DNA from: Psychrobacter jeotgali
GTDB lineage: Bacteria > Pseudomonadota > Gammaproteobacteria > Pseudomonadales > Moraxellaceae
Assembly (NCBI RefSeq): GCF_904846315.1
Contig: NZ_CAJHAF010000001.1
Location: forward strand, 1,860,001 to 1,924,000
Direction: 5' to 3'
DNA: 64,000 nucleotides
The first letter of the stretch is position 1. The number at the start of each line of letters is the position of its first letter. Below, piece by piece: positions 44,965 through 54,984 of this stretch. Position numbers and translations under genes: made by a program. The notes below the pieces were generated by a model. It was not told the origin of the DNA. It saw only the letters and a program-made list of their open reading frames with translations, and did no database searches.

Positions 44965-45696
44965 ATGAGTCAAAATAATAAACTTAGCTTATGGCAAAAA
45001 CTAAAGCAGCTGCTGAGCCCTGCAGCGCCGCAGCCTACTGCCGAGCCGATGCAAAAAGAACAGCAAAAAGAGCAGATCGCAGAATCTGCCGACGAACCTA
45101 GCGTAGCAGATACGGATAATAATACTGCAGCTAAAATCTCTCTTACTAAAAAGAATCGTGATAACCCTGAGACTCCTATAGTGGACTCTATCAAGCAGTA
45201 TTTACATAATAAGCAATGGCACTATACTTATTATCGTCCGACCACCAAAGATAGCCATCAATCCCACCATTTATCAATGCGCATGCGTAACAAAGATGTA
45301 GAATGCGGCTATCTATTTCGGGTGCAAGAAGACAATGCTTTGCTTGCTATCTACGGTATTTTGCCCTTTACGATACCTGAAAGTCATCAAAGTGCCGCCA
45401 TGCTGCTCATGACTCAGATTAACTATGACATGCTGATTGGTAATCTAGAAATGGATGTCAATGATGGAGAGGTACGCTACAAAAACGCCATTGATGTTGA
45501 AGCGGTGGGTATTGATGATGTCAAAATTGAACACTTGCTACAAAGCGTGGTAGCAATGACTACCGTCGCCTATGAGCTATTTAGCGACTTGATTAATACG
45601 CCAGATCCTAGCGAGAATATGTCTACCTTGCTGGTTGAGCTGCGGGAACAAGCCGACGCGCGTACTTTTTTCTTGCCGACGCAATTAATTCAATAG
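44965..45696 (+). CDS. YbjN-domain protein
   Basis: A 243-residue cytoplasmic protein. An N-terminal polar, low-complexity tail (1-70, many Q/E/A) precedes a YbjN-like domain (about 73-230), seen as IKQYLHNKQWHYTYY, YLFRVQEDNALLAIYGILPF and NYDMLIGNLEMDVNDGEVRYKNAIDVE. The fold resembles type III secretion chaperones; YbjN proteins influence stress and motility in enterobacteria, but the mechanism is unknown. It lies downstream of an uncharacterised gene on the same strand. Confidence 0.72.
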   Translation: MSQNNKLSLWQKLKQLLSPAAPQPTAEPMQKEQQKEQIAESADEPSVADTDNNTAAKISLTKKNRDNPETPIVDSIKQYLHNKQWHYTYYRPTTKDSHQSHHLSMRMRNKDVECGYLFRVQEDNALLAIYGILPFTIPESHQSAAMLLMTQINYDMLIGNLEMDVNDGEVRYKNAIDVEAVGIDDVKIEHLLQSVVAMTTVAYELFSDLINTPDPSENMSTLLVELREQADARTFFLPTQLIQ

Positions 45697-45793
45697 ACTG
45701 ACGCTAGCTTTATAAATCAGTATTTATTTAGTCAGCATTTAAAAAGATAAATCCTATTTTCTAAAAACATTTATAAAAGAACGTATTAAAATT

Positions 45794-46711
45794 ATGCTAA
45801 AAATTGCTTACTCTGAAATCTTTCGTTATTCGGTGCCTGAAAAGCACCGCTTTCCCATGCAGAAATATACGATGATTCCTGAGCGCCTGCTAGCGGAAGG
45901 AACCATTACTCCTGATAACTTTTTTGCACCGAAGCGTTTGAGTGAAGCAGAGATTTTGACCACTCACACCTTTGATTATTGGTATAAGCTCAAAACTCAG
46001 ACCTTACCACGTAAAGAAGCACGCCCCATAGGCTTTGAGATGACGCCTGAGCTGGTTGACCGTGGTCGCCATATTGCTCACGCTACTTATGAATGCGCCT
46101 TATACGCTCAGCAATACGGGGTCGCTATGAACGTGGCGGGTGGCACCCATCATGCTTTTGCGGATCACGGCGAAGGGTTTTGCGTCTTTAACGATGTTTG
46201 TATTGCCAGTAATCTGCTCTTAAATCGTGGACAAGCGCAAAAGGTTTTAATCATCGACTTAGATGTGCATCAAGGTAATGGTAACGCTAGTATTATGGCG
46301 GACGAACCCAGAGTTTTTGTCTTTAGTATGCATGGTGCCAAAAACTATCCGTTTCGAAAAGAGATCTCTGACCTTGATATTGAGCTCGATAATGATACGG
46401 GTGACGAGGAGTATCTGCGTATTTTGACGGAAACCTTGCCGCCTCTTATAAGCCAAGTTAATCCTGATATGATTTTTTATCAATCGGCAGTGGATGTCCT
46501 AGCTACGGATAAGCTGGGTAAACTAGGCTTGACCAAAGCGGGTTGCAAAGCACGAGATGAGTTCGTCTTAAACCAAGCAAAAGCGGCTCATATCCCCGTA
46601 GCTATCGTGATGGGCGGTGGTTATTCAGAAGATATCGAAGATGTGGTTGAGGCGCACTGCAATACTTTTCGGGCAGCGCAACAGATCTATTTTAGCAAAG
46701 TGGCTGGTTAG
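45794..46711 (+). CDS. histone-deacetylase-family (class II-like) protein
   Basis: A 305-residue zinc-dependent deacetylase-fold protein. The catalytic region is visible as GGTHHAFADHGEGFCVFND and the metal ligands as IDLDVHQGNG, with the later GGGYSED motif. Bacterial members act on acetylated polyamines, lysines or other small amides; some are acetoin-utilisation (AcuC)-like. The substrate is not evident. DUF2905 follows 41 bp after its stop. Confidence 0.9.
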   Translation: MLKIAYSEIFRYSVPEKHRFPMQKYTMIPERLLAEGTITPDNFFAPKRLSEAEILTTHTFDYWYKLKTQTLPRKEARPIGFEMTPELVDRGRHIAHATYECALYAQQYGVAMNVAGGTHHAFADHGEGFCVFNDVCIASNLLLNRGQAQKVLIIDLDVHQGNGNASIMADEPRVFVFSMHGAKNYPFRKEISDLDIELDNDTGDEEYLRILTETLPPLISQVNPDMIFYQSAVDVLATDKLGKLGLTKAGCKARDEFVLNQAKAAHIPVAIVMGGGYSEDIEDVVEAHCNTFRAAQQIYFSKVAG

Positions 46712-46752
46712 CCTCATAAAGTAACTTACCATCTGACGAGATAATATTTTAT

Positions 46753-46959
46753 ATGGCAAAAATACTCATTGGTATTGGCATAATTTTAGTTATTGTAGGG
46801 ATTATTTGGCTGATATTTCCCAGCGCATTTTCGTGGATAGGTAACCTACCAGGTGATATTAAATACAAGTCAGGCAATACGAGAGTCTACTTCCCAATTG
46901 TCACCATGATTGTGATAAGCATCGTCGCCACTATCGTGCTGAATTTGTTTAATCGTTGA
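46753..46959 (+). CDS. DUF2905 small two-helix membrane protein
   Basis: A 68-residue protein with two hydrophobic helices (about 4-30 and 47-66) around the conserved loop IGNLPGDIKYKSGNTRVYFPI, which defines DUF2905. Function is unknown. It sits directly after the deacetylase-family gene on the same strand. Confidence 0.88.
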   Translation: MAKILIGIGIILVIVGIIWLIFPSAFSWIGNLPGDIKYKSGNTRVYFPIVTMIVISIVATIVLNLFNR

Positions 46960-47038
46960 ATAAATGGTTTAAATGATGAGTTACGCTGACCTCACTCTAC
47001 CTTACTTTATAATAATTCAGCCTTATAACCGTTCAGCT

Positions 47039-47812
47039 TTAGAGTAATGCTGCAATCCCCTGCCAACCCACCCGAATACCCAGCACTGTCAAAATTAACA
47101 AAATAAGCTGGCGAAACCGTGCTTGCGGTAAATAACGACGCAAGCGAATACCTATCAATAAAGCCGCTACCGACAGGACACTTAACAGGGCAATTAATTG
47201 CCACTCGCTAGCACTTAGCGCCATAATCGGTTCGCGCAGGACAATTATTTGCGCTATCTTGCCCAAGAAATAACACATATTACCGACCTTGGCGATAGTG
47301 TTTTTATCATCACTAGCAGACAATAAGTACATCATCAAAATGGTCGACATCGCATTGGTCGCCCCGCCGATAATGCCAGCGCTAAGCCCCACGATAATCA
47401 GTACCGGCTTGGTATCAGGCAGGCGTATTTGTTTACCCAATAGGCTACTAATCACATAATATGCAATCACGGTCGCTAGCACTAGCAAAATATAAGCACT
47501 ATCTATCCATAGCAACAGTTTGGCACCCAAAATACTACCCAGCAAGCTGGTAAGCGCCAATAACCAGTAACGTCTGCCGTAATAAATGAAGTTTTGCCAA
47601 AGACTACGACCCCCACCCGCCAGCCAAGTCATCGCATTGAGTAGTAAAGATGGAAAAATCACCAGCACAATCGCATGCGGCAAGGGATACATACTGGCAA
47701 GCGCAGTAGTAGTGACCAGCGTCACCCCTAGCCCGCTAATACCATGCAGTAAAGAGGCAAAGGCAAAGATCGCCAGTAGCAGCACGGTTTGCGTGCTATC
47801 ACTATCCGTCAT
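47039..47812 (-). CDS. TSUP/TauE-SafE family membrane permease
   Basis: A 257-residue inner-membrane protein with about eight helices. The paired repeat motifs of the TSUP family are visible in HGISGLGVTLVTT and GIIGGATNAMSTI. TSUP proteins move sulfite, organosulfonates or other anions; the substrate is unknown. It lies 47 bp downstream of coaBC on the same strand, which may be transcriptional read-through only. Confidence 0.82.
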   Translation of the reverse strand: MTDSDSTQTVLLLAIFAFASLLHGISGLGVTLVTTTALASMYPLPHAIVLVIFPSLLLNAMTWLAGGGRSLWQNFIYYGRRYWLLALTSLLGSILGAKLLLWIDSAYILLVLATVIAYYVISSLLGKQIRLPDTKPVLIIVGLSAGIIGGATNAMSTILMMYLLSASDDKNTIAKVGNMCYFLGKIAQIIVLREPIMALSASEWQLIALLSVLSVAALLIGIRLRRYLPQARFRQLILLILTVLGIRVGWQGIAALL

Positions 47813-47859
47813 GACAAACCTAATCTAGCAGCGCTCATTGGGCATTTCATAGTCAGCGA

Positions 47860-49209
47860 TCACAATGAATCGTTCAGCTTATCAAAGCGCTGCCAGTACG
47901 CCTGTCCAATCAGGCTCGTCAACTGCTTAGCAATTTCATCTTTACTGGCTTTATCTAAAACCACTGAATCATGCTCATAGCCTTTGGCAAAGAATATTTG
48001 CATGGCATTATCGTCGCTAGCAAAGCCAATATCTGCACGTGAGACATCATTGCAAGCAATCATATCCAAATCCTTATCAGCAAGCTTACCGCGCGCATAA
48101 CGCTCAACATCTTGGGTCTCTGCGGCAAAACCTACCACAAACAATTCTGGGTGCGCCAAAGAAATCGTCGCTAAAATATCCGGGTTTTTGACTAAATTAA
48201 GCGTCATCGCATCTTGAGTCTTTTTGATCTTTTGCGGCGCAGCTTCCTCGGTACGATAGTCGGCAACGGCAGCGGTTGCGATAAAAACATCAGCCTTTAG
48301 GCTTTCCAAGTTCTGGGATTCATTTTCATCTCCACAGTCACAGTCGCCATGTTCATGGTGATGATGCTCATGATAAGTTGTCAATGGTAGAGCACTGTGA
48401 GTACCATCGACACACTGCTGTGCGGCTATTAGCAGCTCCTCAGCGGACAACACATCAATGCGAGTAACATTAGGCGGTGTTGGCAAGGCGACCTTGCCGC
48501 CAGCAATTAAAATAACCTCAGCTCCGGCTTGCATACAAGCATTTGCCAAGGCAAAGCCCATTTTGCCTGTTGAATGATTGGATAGGTAGCGCACAGGATC
48601 TATAGCCTCAACGGTTGGTCCTGCGGTAATCACTACTCTTTTACCGGTTAGTAGTTGCGGTATAGTTTGCTGCGCATAAAACAATTGTACTTTATCGAGC
48701 AGTTGTTCAGGCTCAGGCAAACGCCCCGCACCGATATCACCGCACGCTTGATCGCCACTTGCTGGCTCAATAATATGATAACCCATATCGCTGAGTGCCT
48801 GTACATTGAGGCTAACAGCAGGATGCGCCCACATTTGCTGGTTCATCGCTGGCGCTAGCATAACTGGCGCAGCCGTAGCCAGACATACCGTAGCTAACAG
48901 ATCATCTGCCATACCCATTGCTAAACGCGCCAAAGTATTGGCTGAGGCCGGCGCAATCACTACCAAATCCGCCCATTTAGCCAGTTCAATGTGGCCCATG
49001 CCGGCTTCAGCTTGCTCGTCAAGCAATGAGGTATGCACCTCATTACCAGTCAAAGCCTGCAAAGTTAGCGGAGTAATAAAAGCTTGAGCACCGGCGGTCA
49101 TAATGACCCGCACCTCAAAGCCGGCTTTGATTAAAAGTCGGGCAAAAACGGCAGATTTATAGGCGGCGATACCGCCGGTAATAGCGAGCACAACATTTGA
49201 CATAAGCAT
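47860..49209 (-). CDS. coaBC: bifunctional CoaBC with His/Cys-rich insertion
   Basis: A 449-residue enzyme: an FMN-dependent phosphopantothenoylcysteine decarboxylase (CoaC, about 1-185; PAMNQQMW and MADDLL motifs) fused to phosphopantothenate-cysteine ligase (CoaB, about 190-445; GPTVEAIDPVRYLSNHSTGKMG and AAVADYR). It makes 4'-phosphopantetheine for coenzyme A. The CoaB part carries an insertion of about 30 residues (about 270-303) with YHEHHHHEHGDCDCGDE, absent from E. coli CoaBC. The start could also be ATG at 49203. Divergent from radC. Confidence 0.95.
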   Translation of the reverse strand: MLMSNVVLAITGGIAAYKSAVFARLLIKAGFEVRVIMTAGAQAFITPLTLQALTGNEVHTSLLDEQAEAGMGHIELAKWADLVVIAPASANTLARLAMGMADDLLATVCLATAAPVMLAPAMNQQMWAHPAVSLNVQALSDMGYHIIEPASGDQACGDIGAGRLPEPEQLLDKVQLFYAQQTIPQLLTGKRVVITAGPTVEAIDPVRYLSNHSTGKMGFALANACMQAGAEVILIAGGKVALPTPPNVTRIDVLSAEELLIAAQQCVDGTHSALPLTTYHEHHHHEHGDCDCGDENESQNLESLKADVFIATAAVADYRTEEAAPQKIKKTQDAMTLNLVKNPDILATISLAHPELFVVGFAAETQDVERYARGKLADKDLDMIACNDVSRADIGFASDDNAMQIFFAKGYEHDSVVLDKASKDEIAKQLTSLIGQAYWQRFDKLNDSL

Positions 49210-49339
49210 GGCATCAAAAATTAAAAGGTAAAAGAAAAGATAAGAATTGCGCTTATAGTAACAATTATGAGATAAGTTGGGTAAGGTTTTGCGTATTTAT
49301 CACTAACGAATCTGTTTTTATCAACAATAAGGGATAATA

Positions 49340-50020
49340 ATGGCCATCAAAGACTGGCATGAAGACGATAGACCACGCGAAAAACTATTGAAACTGGGAG
49401 CAGCACAATTATCTGATGCAGAGATATTAGCCATATTTCTACGAACTGGTACCCAATCACAATCCGCTATTGAGCTGGCTCGCCATTTAATCGATCAATT
49501 CGGTAGCTTGGCTGAACTCCTCTCTGCTCCCAAAGAAACCGTCCTCGCCTGCCACGGTATCGGGCCGGCTAAATACGCACAGATGCTAGCATCGCTAGAG
49601 ATGGGGACTCGTTATCTCGATAGTCAGCTCAAAACTGGGCAAGCACTGGGACGCTCACAAGTGGTCAAAGACTATATCAGCACTCAACTGCGCGGCGAGT
49701 CGCGTGAGGTCTTTGCGGTGCTTTGCTTAGATAATGCGCTAAACCTGCTCAACTTTGAGATTCTATTCACTGGCGGCATCTCTTCTTGTTCCGTTTGCAT
49801 TAAGCACGTCTTACGCCATGCCTTGACCCACGCTGCCAGTCAATTGATCGTTGCTCATAACCATCCTCATACCAATGCGCAGCCTTCAATAGCCGATAAT
49901 CTATTAACCTATGAGCTCAAAAAAGCTTGTGACCTACTGGATTTATCGCTGGTCGATCATATCATTGTCGGTCGTAATGATACGCTGTCTTATGCTGAAA
50001 ATAGTCTAGCTCCCTTTTAA
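49340..50020 (+). CDS. radC: RadC-family (UPF0758) JAB-domain protein
   Basis: A 226-residue protein with N-terminal helix-hairpin-helix (about 20-90, HGIGPAKYAQM) and C-terminal JAB/MPN domain (about 103-226). The metal-site motif is seen as VAHNHPHTNAQPSIAD. Despite the name, a direct role in DNA repair is not established. It is divergent from coaBC, a common arrangement. GGGATAAT precedes the ATG. Confidence 0.93.
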   Translation: MAIKDWHEDDRPREKLLKLGAAQLSDAEILAIFLRTGTQSQSAIELARHLIDQFGSLAELLSAPKETVLACHGIGPAKYAQMLASLEMGTRYLDSQLKTGQALGRSQVVKDYISTQLRGESREVFAVLCLDNALNLLNFEILFTGGISSCSVCIKHVLRHALTHAASQLIVAHNHPHTNAQPSIADNLLTYELKKACDLLDLSLVDHIIVGRNDTLSYAENSLAPF

Positions 50021-50307
50021 ATCATTAATTAACACCTAGTCAACCTATTATTTGATACATATTCTCGACATTGCTTAGCATTTTACCTATTGATAGTTGT
50101 TAACAATCATTTCATATTAGAGAATGGTTATTTATTCGTAAAATGTAGCTAAAACTTAAAGTTTGCTATTTATTTTGTAGAAGCCGTATTATTTATGAGC
50201 GCTAGTAAAAATTACCTTTAATGCTTATAGCTATTATAATTGGTGAGTTTTGGTAGGTTTTACGGTTTTAGCCTGCTATATTTTAATATTTATTTAAGGA
50301 GAGAGTC

Positions 50308-53181
50308 ATGGCGATTGGCTTATTTGTTTTGGCAGTAATCATCCAGCTAGTCGTAGTCTTGGCGATCTTTTTACTGTCGCTATCTCGAGTTACCGGTAGC
50401 ATTGTAGCTATCGTCACTGTAATCGTGACGGCTCTTATAAGTCCATGGTCATTGATTTTAGGCGTGCCGATAGCGCTATTATGTTTAGTACTGTTAATCA
50501 CGCCCATGCGCCAAGCGCTTATCACCAAGCCCGTCTATAAGGCTTTGGGCGGTGCTATGCCCAGTATGAGTGATACCGAGCGTGAAGCGCTGGATGCGGG
50601 TACCAGTTGGTGGGAAAAAGAGCTGTTTATGGGCGCACCAAACTGGGAGACCTTTGCTAATTATCCTTATCCGACTCTGTCAGAAGAAGAACAAAGCTTT
50701 ATCGATAATGAGGTCGAAGAGCTATGTGCGATGATCGATGAGTGGGAGGTGCATACCGAGTATAAGGATCTATCTCCACAAGCATGGCAATTTATTAAAG
50801 ACAACGGTTTCTTGGGGCTTATTATCCCTAAAGAATACGGCGGTCTTGATTTTTCTTCTTATGCTCAAAGTCGGGTCATGAGTAAAATTGCCTCACGCTC
50901 ACCGACAGCAGCAGTGAGCTGCATGGTGCCAAACTCTTTAGGCCCGGGCGAGCTCTTGATGCATTATGGTACCGATGAGCAAAAACAGCGCTGGCTTCCC
51001 GGTCTTGCCAACGGTACAGAGATTCCCTGTTTTGGTTTGACCGGTCCTGAGGCCGGCTCGGATGCGGGCGCTATTCCTGATACCGGGGTGGTTTGTTATG
51101 GAGAGCATGACGGCGAGCAAGTGCTCGGGCTACGAATGAACTTCTCCAAGCGCTGGATTACTCTTGCCCCTATCGCCACTGTAGTAGGTTTGGCCTTTAA
51201 AATGCATGACCCAGAAGCATTACTGGGCGATATCAATAAAACCGATTATGGTATTACCTGTGCTTTGGTACCTGCCGATCATGAAGGCGTTATTATAGGC
51301 CCGCGCCATAATCCTAGCGGCTCCCCATTTATGAATGGTACCGTTGATGGGACTGATGTATTTATTCCGCTAGATTATATTATCGGCGGGGTTGAGAATG
51401 CTGGTCGTGGTTGGCGGATGCTGATGGAATGTCTAGGCGTTGGCCGCGGTATCTCCTTGCCTGCTCTTTCGACCTCAGCCAGCGAGATGACTTATCTAAG
51501 TGTGGGCGCTTTTGCCAAAGTACGTGAACAATTCAAAATCTCAGTGGGTAAGTTTGAAGGTGTACAAGATGTCACTAGCCGCATGGCGAGCCAAACTTAC
51601 ATGTTAGAAGCCTTTCGTCACTTAGTCACTTGCGGTCTGAACCAAGGGGGCACGCCATCCGTTATGACCGCTATGGCAAAATACTATGCTACTGAAACCA
51701 TGCGTGTGCTGGTCAATGACGGTATGGATGTGGTTGGTGGTCGGGCGATTCAGATGGGCCCGCGTAACTTTTTGGCGATTCCTTATCAGGCCATTCCCGT
51801 CTCTATTACCGTCGAAGGGGCGAACATCTTAACGCGCTCACTGATGATATTTGGTCAAGGAGCGATGCGCTGTCATCCTTATCTATTTGATGAGCTGCAA
51901 CTGCTGCAAAGTGATGATAAAAAGGCGGCGCTCAAAGAGTTCGATACTTTATTCTTCAAACATTTAGGCTATACCTTTAACCGCGGTGCCAAAGCTTTTG
52001 TGGCCGGTTATTTTGGTGGTAGCAGTAAAGCACCAAGCTTTGCGGATAGCTTTACCCGCCCTTACTACAAACATATCAACCGCTTGAGCGCCAGCTTTGC
52101 GCTGACCGCTGATATGGCACTCGGCTTACTAGCGGGTGATTTGAAACGTAAAGAGATGCTTTCTGGACGTCTAGCCGATATTCATGCCCATCTATTTATT
52201 GCCACCGCTATTTTGCAATTCTACGAGCATGGCAGTAAATCAGAGTCTGAGCGCTTGCATGCCAAGGTTGCTCTCCAGCATAGTTTATATACGATTCAAG
52301 AAGCCTTTGTGTCCTTCTTTGCCAACTTTCCAAATCGCATAGCCGCCAATGTGGTAGGCTTTGTGACCTTCCCTAGTGGACGTATCTTTACGCCAACTAG
52401 CGACGAGCTTAAACGCCAATTGGGTGACACCTTTATGGACGACTTTGAAGCCAATCCATTTCGTGATTATCTTAAATCGATGGTTTATTACAATACTGAA
52501 GCTGATGATGTTACCGGCCGTATGGAAAATGCCTATCAAACTTTGCTTGAGATTGAGCCGTTATGGCAGAAGTTCAAAAAAGCGGAGCATAAAGGGAGCT
52601 TTGCGGGTTTAACCTTTGAAGATCATGTGGTCAATGCCAGTCAAAACGGTGATATTACTGAGGAAGAAGGTGAGCAATTAATCAACTACAATGCCATACG
52701 TTTTGACTCTCTGTTAACCGATGTGTTCGATGAACATTTATTAGAGGTACAAGAGCGTCATAATCCGCATAGCTTAGAAAACGCCGTACAGCAGCTTACC
52801 GATTATGCTCAGTTAAAAAGTGAAACCCAAGCTAAATATGGTATTGAAGAGCCAAGCTCTAGCAAAACAGAAGCTGCGAACATCCATGAAGAAACCGGTG
52901 ACGCCAATCCAAACCATGGCTATGAAGCTGATGGCGATGTGGAGATGGTTGATGAGCAAGATACTGTTCGAGAAATTAAGGAGCAAACTGATTTTAGTAA
53001 AGCAAATCCTGATGCCGCAGCACTTGACCACAGAGCTCGTGATGCCGAATCAACTCTCAATGAACGTATGAGCTCTAATCATAGCGCTGCTACAGGGTCT
53101 CATGATATAGAACACCCGACTGACACAAATAAAAGCAAATGGCAGGATGGCCTGCGCCGTGAAGAAGACGATAAGGCTTAA
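50308..53181 (+). CDS. fadE: FadE-type acyl-CoA dehydrogenase with long polar C-terminal tail
   Basis: A 957-residue membrane-associated acyl-CoA dehydrogenase, the first step of fatty-acid beta-oxidation. Two N-terminal hydrophobic helices (about 1-50) precede the dehydrogenase core (about 95-600). Motifs include GLTGPEAGSDAGA (FAD/substrate), and GGRAIQMGPRN and EGANILTRSLMIFGQGAMR, followed by the FadE C-terminal domain. E. coli FadE is 814 residues. Here residues about 845-957 are an acidic, low-complexity tail with no recognised domain. GGAGAG lies upstream of the ATG. Confidence 0.95.
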   Translation: MAIGLFVLAVIIQLVVVLAIFLLSLSRVTGSIVAIVTVIVTALISPWSLILGVPIALLCLVLLITPMRQALITKPVYKALGGAMPSMSDTEREALDAGTSWWEKELFMGAPNWETFANYPYPTLSEEEQSFIDNEVEELCAMIDEWEVHTEYKDLSPQAWQFIKDNGFLGLIIPKEYGGLDFSSYAQSRVMSKIASRSPTAAVSCMVPNSLGPGELLMHYGTDEQKQRWLPGLANGTEIPCFGLTGPEAGSDAGAIPDTGVVCYGEHDGEQVLGLRMNFSKRWITLAPIATVVGLAFKMHDPEALLGDINKTDYGITCALVPADHEGVIIGPRHNPSGSPFMNGTVDGTDVFIPLDYIIGGVENAGRGWRMLMECLGVGRGISLPALSTSASEMTYLSVGAFAKVREQFKISVGKFEGVQDVTSRMASQTYMLEAFRHLVTCGLNQGGTPSVMTAMAKYYATETMRVLVNDGMDVVGGRAIQMGPRNFLAIPYQAIPVSITVEGANILTRSLMIFGQGAMRCHPYLFDELQLLQSDDKKAALKEFDTLFFKHLGYTFNRGAKAFVAGYFGGSSKAPSFADSFTRPYYKHINRLSASFALTADMALGLLAGDLKRKEMLSGRLADIHAHLFIATAILQFYEHGSKSESERLHAKVALQHSLYTIQEAFVSFFANFPNRIAANVVGFVTFPSGRIFTPTSDELKRQLGDTFMDDFEANPFRDYLKSMVYYNTEADDVTGRMENAYQTLLEIEPLWQKFKKAEHKGSFAGLTFEDHVVNASQNGDITEEEGEQLINYNAIRFDSLLTDVFDEHLLEVQERHNPHSLENAVQQLTDYAQLKSETQAKYGIEEPSSSKTEAANIHEETGDANPNHGYEADGDVEMVDEQDTVREIKEQTDFSKANPDAAALDHRARDAESTLNERMSSNHSAATGSHDIEHPTDTNKSKWQDGLRREEDDKA

Positions 53182-53567
53182 TTAAGATGTCAACAAACTA
53201 TACCTAAGCTCGTAGTTAGTCTAATACTTAACAGGGCAACCCATTAGGTTTTGCCCTGTTTTTTTGTCCTGTTTTTTTGTCCTATTATTCTTAGAACATT
53301 TGAAACAAATAGAGCATATTCGGGCTTATGACGTTCGTAAACGACTCTTTTATTCAAGTAATGATATTTGATTTGATAAAAAAATCTTGCAGTACCCCTA
53401 ACTATTCTTTTATATTGTTCGCCGCCGCAAGAAAGATGCGACCATCAACAGCAATCATGAATCGTAACCTGAGTCAAAATGACAAAGATAGGTCAAGATA
53501 ACTTTAGGTGCATTGATTTGAGCATTGAACTCGTTGTAAAGAGTTACGTACACCAAGGATATAAGTT
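53182..53567. other. fadE-symporter spacer
   Basis: A 386-bp region. After the fadE terminator it is AT-rich and must include the symporter promoter; none stands out. AAGGA-like sequence precedes the symporter ATG. No RNA gene was recognised. Confidence 0.4.
53230..53266 (+). terminator. intrinsic terminator after fadE
   Basis: AACAGGGCAA (53230-53239) and TTGCCCTGTT (53251-53260) form a perfect stem with a following T-run. The last 13 bases (CTGTTTTTTTGTC, 53256-53268) are tandemly duplicated at 53269-53281. Confidence 0.88.
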
Positions 53568-54947
53568 ATGTGGAAAAATATGGGACTGACGGGCAAGATT
53601 ATTGTTGCCATGGTACTCGGTATCATACTGGGTTTGTTTATAAATTACTTTGGATTAAATAGCGAAGGCAGTTTTGTTAATAACTATATAACCAATGGCT
53701 TTTTTGCCATTATCGGTAAGTTATTCGTTAACTCCCTTAAAATGTTGGTCGTGCCGTTGGTATTAATCTCGCTTATTTGCGGGGTGTGCGGTATCGGAGA
53801 TATTCGTCTACTGGGCCGTATTGGTACCAAAACCTTCCTCATCTATATGATGACCACTGCCCTAGCGATCGCAACCGCAATTGGACTTGGGGTACTATTT
53901 GGTATTGGTAAAGGCATGGACATCGAAACGGAAGCGACTTTTGAGGCCGCATCAGCGCCACCGCTTCTTGATGTGTTCTCAAACATTGTTCCCTCCAACC
54001 CTATCAGCGCCATGGCAAATGGCGATATGCTCTCTATCATTTTCTTTGCGGTGCTCATTGGTATTAGTATTTTGATGGTTGGTAAGCCTGCTAAAGGCTT
54101 AGTACAAAGCTTGGAGCTCATTAATGAAGTCATTCTAAAGATGGTGACTATTATCATGAACCTTGCGCCTTACGGGGTATTTGCGCTATTAACAAATGCT
54201 ATGGCAGAGTTGGGTTTAGACCTGATTTGGTCGCTGCTCGGTTATGTGGCGGTGCTGATCGGCTCACTTGCATTCCACTTCTTTATTACCATGATGATTG
54301 TCCTAAAACTGTTTTCTGGCCTGTCAGTCAAGACCTTTTTGGCAAAGATGCGTGAGGTGCAGATTTTCGCTTTTAGTACTTCAAGCTCAAACGCCACCAT
54401 CCCCATTACCCTACGCACCGTAACTAAGCGCATGGGGGTGAATAACTCAGTCGCTTCGTTTACTGTGCCGTTTGGGGCGACCATTAATATGGATGGTACG
54501 GCGATTATGCAAGGAACGGCGACCATTTTTATTGCCAATATCTATGGCATTAACTTAGGTATCACTGAATATCTCGTCGTCATTTTGATGTCGGTACTGG
54601 CATCTATCGGAACCGCAGGTGTGCCCGGTGTAGGGCTTATTATGCTATCGATGGTGTTTGCCCAAGTTGGCTTACCTATCGAAGGTATTGGCCTAATCTT
54701 AGGTGTGGATCGTATCCTTGATATGCTACGTACCGCTGTAAACGTTGGTGGTGATGCAGCCGTCACCGCAATCGTGGCAAAATCGGAAGATAAAATGGAT
54801 CTTGCGATTTATAACGATCCTGATGCCGGTTTGAGAGACGTATTTGATGGGCATATCAGTGAAGACAGCGAGCGCGAATTCTCTCATGTATTTAGCGATG
54901 GTTTGATAGGTAGTGAATACGATGATGTCGATCGTCGTAAACTATAA
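53568..54947 (+). CDS. dicarboxylate/amino-acid:cation symporter (DAACS)
   Basis: A 459-residue secondary transporter of the GltP/DctA family. The serine-rich re-entrant loop is FSTSSSNATIPITL (about 270-284), followed by the substrate/cation-binding segment PFGATINMDGTAIMQG. About eight helices plus two hairpins. Substrate may be glutamate, aspartate or C4-dicarboxylates; sequence alone does not decide. The C-terminal tail (about 420-459) is acidic. Stands alone, ending at a terminator. Confidence 0.92.
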   Translation: MWKNMGLTGKIIVAMVLGIILGLFINYFGLNSEGSFVNNYITNGFFAIIGKLFVNSLKMLVVPLVLISLICGVCGIGDIRLLGRIGTKTFLIYMMTTALAIATAIGLGVLFGIGKGMDIETEATFEAASAPPLLDVFSNIVPSNPISAMANGDMLSIIFFAVLIGISILMVGKPAKGLVQSLELINEVILKMVTIIMNLAPYGVFALLTNAMAELGLDLIWSLLGYVAVLIGSLAFHFFITMMIVLKLFSGLSVKTFLAKMREVQIFAFSTSSSNATIPITLRTVTKRMGVNNSVASFTVPFGATINMDGTAIMQGTATIFIANIYGINLGITEYLVVILMSVLASIGTAGVPGVGLIMLSMVFAQVGLPIEGIGLILGVDRILDMLRTAVNVGGDAAVTAIVAKSEDKMDLAIYNDPDAGLRDVFDGHISEDSEREFSHVFSDGLIGSEYDDVDRRKL

Positions 54948-54984
54948 CCGCCAGCTCCATATTTGAATGTCTAAAATTATATAT

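Noticed and set aside
53843..54157. 104-residue frame antisense to the symporter gene
   Set aside because: Composition mirrors the membrane helices of the coding strand; no ribosome-binding site.
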